Notes under the pieces: generated by a model | What the model was told of the DNA's origin: nothing | Databases searched by the model: none | What the model saw: the letters and a program-made list of their open reading frames with translations, nothing else | Shown here: one piece after another, positions 7,391 through 12,461 of the stretch | How the letters are laid out: every line of letters starts with the position of its first letter | How positions within the stretch are numbered: the stretch's first letter is position 1 | Made by a program: the position numbers and the translations under genes | From: UBA3263 sp964554335 | GTDB taxonomy: Bacteria > Bacteroidota > Bacteroidia > Bacteroidales > Muribaculaceae | Length of the DNA: 12,461 nucleotides | Assembly (NCBI GenBank): GCA_964554335.1 | Contig: CAZKOF010000057.1 | Location: forward strand, 1 to 12,461 | Reading direction: 5' to 3'

Positions 7391-8578
7391 TTACTTAAGG
7401 ACTCCGTTGGCTTTGAATACGCGTTCGATAGCCTCGAGACCGCGGGTAACCTGTTCCTTAGTATGGGTTGCCATCAGCGAGAAGCGAATGAGCGTGTCTT
7501 GCGGGGCCACGGCCGGCGACACCACGGGATTCACGAAGACACCTTCATTGAAGAGGTCGGTAGTTATCTTGAAGGTCTTCATATTGTCGCGGATGTAGAG
7601 GGGAATAATCGGAGTCGAGGTATGGCCGATTTCCACGCCCATGTCGCGGAAACCCTGCAGGGCGAACTCGGTGAGATCCCAGAGGTTCTGCTGGCGCTCG
7701 GGCTCCTGCTCCATGATGTCGATAGCTTTAAGAGCTGCGGCGGTGCTGGCCGGGGTAATCGATGCGGTGAAGATGTAGGAACGCGAATGGTGGCGCAGGA
7801 AGTTGGTTATTTCCTTGTCGGTTGCGATGAAGCCGCCGAGCGAAGCAAAGCTCTTTGAGAAGGTACCCATGACGAGGTCCACGTCATCGGTCAGGCCGAA
7901 ATGGTTGACGACACCTCGACCGCCCTTGCCGAATACGCCGATCGAGTGGGCCTCATCGACCATGACGGATGCGTTATATTGCTTTGCGAGGCGCACGATT
8001 TCGGGAACATTGGCGACATCGCCCTCCATCGAGAACACACCGTCGGTCACGATAAGCTTCACTTTTTCGGGGTCGCACTTTTTCAGCTGCTGCTCCAGGG
8101 AAGCCATGTCGTTATGTCTATACTTGAGGCTCTGGCTGAAGCTCAGACGACGGCCTTCGATAATGGAGGCGTGGTCCTGCTCGTCCCAAAGGATATAATC
8201 CTCGCGTCCGGTCAAGCAGCTGACCACACCGAGGTTAACGCCAAAGCCTGTGGAGTAAATCATCACGTCTTCCTTGCCGATATATTCGGCGATACGAGCC
8301 TCGAGTTTCTTGTGGAGGTCAAGCGTACCGTTGAGGAAAGGAGAGCCGGCACATCCCGTTCCATATTTTTTGATAGCCTCGATGGCCGCCTCTTTAATTC
8401 GCGGGTCATTTACCAGGCCCGTATAACAGTTAGAGCCAAACATCAAGACCTTGCGGCCATTGATGGTAACTTCAGGATCCTGCTCGGAATCAATGGCGCG
8501 GAAGTAGGGATAAACTCCGGCAGCTTTTGCCTTCTGCGGTTCCTGATATTGCGAAAGTTTCTGATGAAGCAGCTTCAT
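7391..8578 (-). CDS. spt: Serine palmitoyltransferase (alpha-oxoamine synthase family)
   Basis: This 395-residue PLP enzyme is closest in pattern to Bacteroides serine palmitoyltransferase. That enzyme joins serine and a long-chain acyl-CoA to give 3-ketosphinganine, the first step of sphingolipid synthesis. Landmarks are VLMFGSNCYTGL (44-55), DEQDHASIIEGRR with the cofactor-stacking His136, TDGVFSMEGD (178-187), VDEAH with Asp208 and His211, and GTFSKSFASLGGF with the Schiff-base Lys242. MATHT (369-373) lies near the C-terminus. Sister enzymes such as glycine C-acetyltransferase and AONS share this fold, but the NGTLDLH and SFSQSLKYRHNDM segments favour SPT. In GSPFLNGT (78-85) a proline replaces the arginine usual in GSRFLNGT. 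It is cytosolic and lies 65 nt downstream of the zinc-ribbon gene. Confidence 0.88.
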   Translation of the reverse strand: MKLLHQKLSQYQEPQKAKAAGVYPYFRAIDSEQDPEVTINGRKVLMFGSNCYTGLVNDPRIKEAAIEAIKKYGTGCAGSPFLNGTLDLHKKLEARIAEYIGKEDVMIYSTGFGVNLGVVSCLTGREDYILWDEQDHASIIEGRRLSFSQSLKYRHNDMASLEQQLKKCDPEKVKLIVTDGVFSMEGDVANVPEIVRLAKQYNASVMVDEAHSIGVFGKGGRGVVNHFGLTDDVDLVMGTFSKSFASLGGFIATDKEITNFLRHHSRSYIFTASITPASTAAALKAIDIMEQEPERQQNLWDLTEFALQGFRDMGVEIGHTSTPIIPLYIRDNMKTFKITTDLFNEGVFVNPVVSPAVAPQDTLIRFSLMATHTKEQVTRGLEAIERVFKANGVLK

Positions 8579-8643
8579 ATTGCAAATGTCAAATGATTGT
8601 TATTGTTATGAGACCGTCCGGAAGCGGGAGCCGGGAGAGAGTC

Positions 8644-9399
8644 TCAGGCATGAGTCAGTTCGGGATCGATAAGGATGCGTCCACAATATTCGCAGACGAT
8701 AACCTTCTTGTGCATACGGATTTCGGTCTGCTTCTGCGGTGGAATGCGGTTGAAGCAACCCCCGCAGGCGTTTCGCTCGATAGTCACGATTCCGAGACCG
8801 TTGCGTGCGTTCTTGCGTATGCGCTTGAAAGCGCTGCGCAGGCGTTCGTCGTCGAAGTTATCCTCGAGAGCCTTTGCCTGTTCGCGAAGGTTTTCTTCTT
8901 CGGACTTGGTTTCGGAGACGATCTCATCGAGTTCGGCTTTTTTGGAGGCAAGAACGTGCTCGGCATCGGAAATCAAATCTTCGGTCACCTTGATTTCGTT
9001 CTTTTTTTGGTCGATGATGCGGGCATATTCGCCGAGATGCTTTTCGGCGAGCTGCATTTCGAGCTGCTGGAACTCAATCTCCTTAGAAAGGATGTCATAT
9101 TCCTTGTTATTACGCACTTCCTTAATCTGGATATCATATTTCTCGACTTTGGAGCGTGCGTCGGCAATCTTGTTGTTCTCGTCAACCGTGGCTTTCTCAG
9201 CTGCGTCGATGTCGGCCTTGATGTTGCTGACGCGAGTCCGCAGACCTTCGATGTGGTCCTCGAGGTCTTTGACCTCAATTGGGAGTTCGCCACGGATTGT
9301 GCGTATGCGGTCAATCTCGGTCAGGATAGTTTGGAGCTTATAGAGGGAAGTCAGGCGCTCCTCGGTGCTCATGGGTTGTTCGTTTTTTGTCGTTGCCAT
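8644..9399 (-). CDS. Coiled-coil protein with C-terminal C4 zinc ribbon
   Basis: This 251-residue protein is almost wholly charged helix from about 12 to 190, read as a long antiparallel coiled coil. It contains the family-typical NNKEYD motif (97-102). A C-terminal C4 zinc ribbon follows, with ligands Cys212, Cys215, Cys236 and Cys239 (CGGC and CEYC). This layout matches the zf-RING_7 family, whose known structure is Helicobacter HP0958. A general role in nucleic acid or protein binding is assumed; the function in Bacteroidota is not established. Its gene lies 17 nt after the Nif3-like gene, and I recall this pairing as common in the phylum. The start at 9399 is used; Met10 is an alternative. 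Confidence 0.93.
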   Translation of the reverse strand: MATTKNEQPMSTEERLTSLYKLQTILTEIDRIRTIRGELPIEVKDLEDHIEGLRTRVSNIKADIDAAEKATVDENNKIADARSKVEKYDIQIKEVRNNKEYDILSKEIEFQQLEMQLAEKHLGEYARIIDQKKNEIKVTEDLISDAEHVLASKKAELDEIVSETKSEEENLREQAKALEDNFDDERLRSAFKRIRKNARNGLGIVTIERNACGGCFNRIPPQKQTEIRMHKKVIVCEYCGRILIDPELTHA

Positions 9400-9416
9400 C
9401 TGATATTTAGGATAAC

Positions 9417-10193
9417 TTACAAGTATTCAATCGGGTTGGTTTCGTCTGCACAAAACACGGGTGCAAAGTTAGGAATTTTTTGCGAAATAATGCGCCTAAA
9501 AATCTCCTTTGTGCATTTTTCAGTGTCGAAATGAGTCAAATCGACGATGAATATCCGGCGTCCAAAGTCGAGGAAGTCATGATAGCGCACATCGGAGGTT
9601 ATTATAGCCTGCGCGCCGGCGCTCAGGGCCTCGGGTAAGAGGAAGCCGCAGGCTCCGCTGCCAATGACAACGGTTTCAATCATCAGGTCGGGATATGCGG
9701 AATGGCGCAATCCGGCAGCATCGAAAACATTGATGCATGTCATTGCCAATTCCTTTGCGCCGACGGGGCGCGGAAGCCTGGCAAGCACGCCGGTTCCTGT
9801 CTCGGTCATTGTTGAAATCACCTCGGTGCCGAGTCGTGCGGCCAAATGGTGGCTGACGCCCCATGGAGCAGGCGCGTTGTCGAGCGAGGTATGGGCGGAG
9901 TAGACGGCAATGTCGGCTTTCAGGGCATCGATTATTGCCCGGCCCTGCAGGGTAAAATCGTTTATCTCTTTCACGCCTTTGAAAATCAAAGGATGGTGTG
10001 AGACCACGAGGTTGCATTTTGCGGCGACGGCCTCGGCGATGACCTCAGGCGTCACATCGAGGCAGAGCATCACACCGCTGCACTCGGCATCGGAAGATCC
10101 AATGATGAGTCCGCAGTTATCCCACTGCTCCCGGAGGGCGAGTGGCGCAGCCTCTTCGATGGCGGCAATTATTTCGCGGACGGTAACGCTCAT
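9417..10193 (-). CDS. Nif3-like dinuclear metal-centre protein
   Basis: This 258-residue protein belongs to the Nif3/YbgI family, which forms hexameric rings with a two-metal centre. Some members are annotated as GTP cyclohydrolase I type 2, but the physiological role is unsettled. Visible motifs are WDNCGL (24-29), SHHPLIF (65-71) with ligands His66 and His67, AHTSLD (100-105) with His101 and Asp105, and LTHFDTE (219-225) with His221 and Glu225. The length is that of the short form. It lacks the roughly 100-residue central insertion that many Bacteroidota and Bacillus members have. It overlaps the end of aspS by 4 nt (ATGA) and so is translated from the same message. Confidence 0.95.
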   Translation of the reverse strand: MSVTVREIIAAIEEAAPLALREQWDNCGLIIGSSDAECSGVMLCLDVTPEVIAEAVAAKCNLVVSHHPLIFKGVKEINDFTLQGRAIIDALKADIAVYSAHTSLDNAPAPWGVSHHLAARLGTEVISTMTETGTGVLARLPRPVGAKELAMTCINVFDAAGLRHSAYPDLMIETVVIGSGACGFLLPEALSAGAQAIITSDVRYHDFLDFGRRIFIVDLTHFDTEKCTKEIFRRIISQKIPNFAPVFCADETNPIEYL

Positions 10194-11950
10194 TCCTGCG
10201 GAAGATTGAGCGCGAGATTGAGTTCGTCGAGCTGCTTTTGGTCAAGCGGGGCGGGAGCATCGAGCATGACGTCGCGGCCCGAGTTGTTTTTCGGGAAAGC
10301 GATGCAGTCGCGAATGCTGTCGAGACCGGCAAAGAGGCTGACCCAGCGGTCAAGACCGTAGGCGAGACCGCCGTGTGGTGGCGCACCGAACTTGAAAGCG
10401 TTCATCAGGAAACCGAACTGTTCCTGAGCCTTTTCGGGGGTAAATCCGAGGATTTCGAACATCTTCGCCTGCAGGGCGCTATCGTGGATACGTATGGAGC
10501 CGCCGCCGACCTCCACGCCGTTGATGACCATGTCGTAGGCATCAGCGCGCACGGCCGCGGGGTCGGTATCGAGCAGGGGGATATCTTCGTCTTTGGGGTG
10601 AGTGAAAGGATGGTGCATAGCCATCAGTCGCTGCTCCTCGTCGCTCCACTCAAACATCGGGAAGTCAACGACCCAGAGGCATGAGAACTTGTTCTTGTCG
10701 CGCAGGCCGAGCTGACGCCCCATTTCGAGACGGAGTTCGCAGAGCTGCTTGCGGGTCTTGTTGACATCGTCGCCGCTGAGAATCAAGATGAGGTCACCGG
10801 GTTCGGCGTTCATCACCGCCGCCATTTCCCGGAGGGTCTCCTGAGAGTAGAATTTATCAACGCTCGACTTGACGTTTCCGTCGGTTTCGACGCGTGCATA
10901 AACCATGCCTTTGGCGCCGATTTGCGGACGCTTGACATAGTCGGTCAGCGCATCGAGTTGTTTGCGGGTGTAGGTTGCGGCACCCTTTGCGCAGATGCCA
11001 CCGATATAGGCAGCGCTATCGAAGACACTGAAGCCGTGTCCTTTGAGCACTCCGTCGAGTTCAACGAACTTCATGTCGAAGCGGGTGTCGGGCTTGTCGG
11101 AGCCATAATATTTCATTGCGTCGGCCCAGCTCATTCGGGGGAAATCGCCATTGAGCTCTACGCCGCGGATTTCCTTGAAAAGGTATTTTGCCATTCCTTC
11201 GAAGAGGCTGATGACGTCTTCCTGCTCAACAAAGCTCATTTCGCAGTCAATCTGGGTGAACTCGGGCTGACGGTCAGCGCGGAGATCTTCGTCGCGGAAG
11301 CACTTGACAATCTGGAAATACCGATCCATGCCGCTGACCATCAGGAGCTGCTTGAGGGTCTGGGGCGACTGTGGCAGCGCATAGAACTGACCGGGATTCA
11401 TGCGTGAGGGGACGACGAAGTCGCGGGCACCCTCGGGAGTCGAGCCGACGAGCATCGGCGTTTCGATTTCGAGAAATCCCTTAGAGTCGAGATATCGGCG
11501 CACGGCCATTGTCATGCGGTGGCGCAGTTCGAGGTTGGCACGCACATTGGGGCGACGCAGGTCGAGGTAGCGGTAGCGCATGCGGAGGTCATCGCCGCCG
11601 TCGCTCTCCTCCTCGATCGTGAACGGCGGGGTCAGCGAGGGATTGAGTTCCTTGAGTTCGGTTGCAATGATTTCAATGTCGCCGGTCGGGAGGTGGGGAT
11701 TCTTTGCGGTGCGCTCGGCAACGCGACCCTTTACCTGAATGACGTATTCACGGCCGAGATGATTGGCGGCCTCACAGAGCGCAGGGTCATTTTCAACGTT
11801 AAAAACAACCTGCGTCAGTCCGTAGCGGTCGCGAAGGTCAACGAACGTCATGCCTCCCATCTTGCGGATGCGTTGCACCCAACCGGCCAGGGTCACTTCT
11901 TTACCGACATTCCCAATGCGGAGCTCTCCGCAAGTATCAGTTCTATACAT
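10190..11950 (-). CDS. aspS: Aspartyl-tRNA synthetase
   Basis: This 586-residue class II synthetase charges tRNA-Asp in the cytosol; the E. coli enzyme has 590 residues. The N-terminal anticodon-binding OB domain spans about 1-105 (GWVQRIRKMGG, FVDLRDRYG). Motif 2 is at 218-240 (FRDEDLRADRQPEFTQID). The bacterial GAD-type insertion covers about 285-415. Motif 3 is GGLAYGLDRW (527-536), followed by IRDCIAFPKN. I chose the ATG at 11950 because MYRTDTCGEL is the normal family start. The frame is open back to 12028, but that part covers the promoter. It heads the minus-strand cluster and overlaps the Nif3-like gene by 4 nt. Confidence 0.98.
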   Translation of the reverse strand: MYRTDTCGELRIGNVGKEVTLAGWVQRIRKMGGMTFVDLRDRYGLTQVVFNVENDPALCEAANHLGREYVIQVKGRVAERTAKNPHLPTGDIEIIATELKELNPSLTPPFTIEEESDGGDDLRMRYRYLDLRRPNVRANLELRHRMTMAVRRYLDSKGFLEIETPMLVGSTPEGARDFVVPSRMNPGQFYALPQSPQTLKQLLMVSGMDRYFQIVKCFRDEDLRADRQPEFTQIDCEMSFVEQEDVISLFEGMAKYLFKEIRGVELNGDFPRMSWADAMKYYGSDKPDTRFDMKFVELDGVLKGHGFSVFDSAAYIGGICAKGAATYTRKQLDALTDYVKRPQIGAKGMVYARVETDGNVKSSVDKFYSQETLREMAAVMNAEPGDLILILSGDDVNKTRKQLCELRLEMGRQLGLRDKNKFSCLWVVDFPMFEWSDEEQRLMAMHHPFTHPKDEDIPLLDTDPAAVRADAYDMVINGVEVGGGSIRIHDSALQAKMFEILGFTPEKAQEQFGFLMNAFKFGAPPHGGLAYGLDRWVSLFAGLDSIRDCIAFPKNNSGRDVMLDAPAPLDQKQLDELNLALNLPQE

Positions 11951-11986
11951 CGTAGATTTACACGTGTTGTTAATTCTTTGAGTCTG

Positions 11987-12017
11987 CAAATTTAACAATT
12001 TTCCGCCGAACCTCAAA
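11987..12017 (-). promoter_or_regulatory. Bacteroidota promoter of aspS (TTTG, 19 nt, TAAATTTG)
   Basis: On the minus strand TTTG (12017-12014) is followed after exactly 19 nt by TAAATTTG (11994-11987). Both match the Bacteroidota -33 and -7 consensus with normal spacing. The start site should lie near 11980, leaving a leader of about 30 nt before the aspS ATG. This is the best promoter in the window and probably drives the seven-gene cluster. Confidence 0.85.
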
Positions 12018-12034
12018 ATAAAAAACACCAGCGC

Positions 12035-12087
12035 AAAAAATCAGGCCCGCGGGCGGAGAGTTCCCAATTCTCCGCCCGCGGGCCTGA
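12035..12087 (-). terminator. Strong rho-independent terminator, perfect 19-bp stem
   Basis: Bases 12041-12059 and 12069-12087 are perfect reverse complements around a 9-nt loop. On the minus strand the stem is followed by six T (12040-12035). On the plus strand no T tract follows, so it acts leftward. It ends whatever is transcribed from the right (the candidate RNA) just before the aspS promoter, whose -33 box is 17 bases further on. Confidence 0.9.
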
Positions 12088-12375
12088 CAATTTGGAGAAC
12101 CTGCATTGCCAAACGGGTACATTTCTCCTCTCCCGCGACCTTTCCGGGTATGGTTGGCAGCGACCGGGACGGATCGCCGCGCGCTCATGGTGTTTTCAGA
12201 CTTGTTCCGGACGTTGGCGGGGGTCCCTCCCCGCTTCGGCCCTGATGTGCTCTTCGCTGCATTGTCGGGCTTCGGTATCCGCACGCTTGCGGACCTCGGC
12301 CAAGCGGTTGCAGCCCCGCTCGAACTTGACAGATCAGCCTTTTCAGACTAATGGCGCGGCAACAGCGCCATGCAC
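12035..12375 (-). ncRNA. Candidate structured non-coding RNA, about 340 nt, family unknown
   Basis: The minus strand from about 12375 to the terminator has no convincing protein in any frame but many local hairpins. Stem pairs are 12371-12365 with 12357-12351 (7 bp), 12349-12345 with 12340-12336 (GAAA loop), and 12330-12325 with 12304-12299. Further pairs are 12293-12289 with 12282-12278, 12234-12229 with 12222-12217 (6 bp, GC), 12177-12174 with 12163-12160, and 12128-12123 with 12099-12094. A TAACTTTG box lies just upstream. I searched by eye for the hallmarks of RNase P RNA, tmRNA, SRP RNA, 6S RNA and T-box and found none. It could be a free RNA or a leader attenuating aspS. The 5' end is estimated from the promoter box. 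Confidence 0.6.
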
Positions 12376-12379
12376 AATG

Positions 12380-12387
12380 CAAAGTTA
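12380..12387 (-). promoter_or_regulatory. -7 promoter box for the candidate RNA (TAACTTTG)
   Basis: The minus strand reads TAACTTTGC, which fits the TAnnTTTG consensus followed by C. A TTTG exists further upstream, but 36 nt away instead of 19-21, and the spacer is very GC-rich, so the -33 element is weak or absent. The predicted start falls right before the first hairpin. The remaining bases to the window edge (12388-12461) show nothing I can name. Confidence 0.5.
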
Positions 12388-12461
12388 CGTCAGCGGCGGG
12401 CGGCGGGACCAGGGCAACCGCATCAAAATTTGGCATTAAGAAGCATATCCCTAAGATAGTC

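Noticed and set aside
8527..9534. 335-codon plus-strand open frame across spt, the zinc-ribbon gene and the Nif3-like gene
   Set aside because: It runs antisense through three well-supported genes and a gap, and its product shows no family pattern.
11951..12028. N-terminal extension of aspS by 26 residues
   Set aside because: It would place the promoter inside the gene, and AspRS proteins normally begin at the MYRT-like start.
12106..12351. 81-codon plus-strand frame opposite the candidate RNA
   Set aside because: Several frames on both strands are open here because the stretch is GC-rich. The hairpins, the -7 box and the terminator all point to a minus-strand RNA.
12035..12375. RNase P RNA, tmRNA, SRP RNA or T-box leader
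   Set aside because: I did not find the conserved RNase P core, the tmRNA tag frame and CCA end, the SRP domain IV loop, or the T-box core sequence. This is a by-eye check, not a model search.
1..12461. CRISPR array, tRNA genes, insertion sequence or prophage
   Set aside because: I saw no regularly spaced repeats, no tRNA cloverleaf with a TTCGA arm in the right context, and no transposase or phage protein in any frame.

Overview
The window is bacterial and most likely from Bacteroidota, order Bacteroidales. This rests on three things: promoter elements of the Bacteroidota TAnnTTTG type, a serine palmitoyltransferase for sphingolipid synthesis, and protein variants typical of that phylum, such as the DXS cofactor motif GDA. 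A Muribaculaceae-like host would fit, but I cannot prove the family from the sequence.

Left part (1-2698). A possible tail of an unidentified plus-strand gene ends at 37. A minus-strand protein with a uracil-DNA-glycosylase-like fold and a cysteine cluster follows (144-764). Next is a 583-bp gap (765-1347) with two interleaved perfect inverted repeats and other small repeats. After a TAnnTTTG box come two overlapping plus-strand genes: a DJ-1/PfpI family protein and an AlkD-type DNA alkylation repair protein. They form a small unit that looks aimed at chemical damage.

Central part (2700-11950). Seven minus-strand genes are tightly packed, in transcription order: aspS, a Nif3-like protein, a coiled-coil C4 zinc-ribbon protein, spt, dxs, trkA and trkH. 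Three junctions overlap by 1-4 nt, and the other gaps are 17, 65 and 22 nt. A clear promoter lies in front of aspS, so most or all of the run may be one operon. It mixes translation (aspartyl-tRNA synthetase), isoprenoid precursor supply (DXS), sphingolipid synthesis (SPT) and potassium uptake (TrkA gating subunit with TrkH channel). It collides head-on with the alkylation repair gene, with one base between the stop codons.

Right part (11951-12461). Upstream of aspS is the least explained stretch. It holds a TAnnTTTG box facing left, about 340 nt rich in hairpins with no credible protein, and a perfect 19-bp GC-rich hairpin followed by six T on the minus strand. I read this as an independent structured non-coding RNA, or less likely a long leader of aspS. 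I could not match it to RNase P RNA, tmRNA, SRP RNA or a T-box. It is the best candidate for something undescribed.
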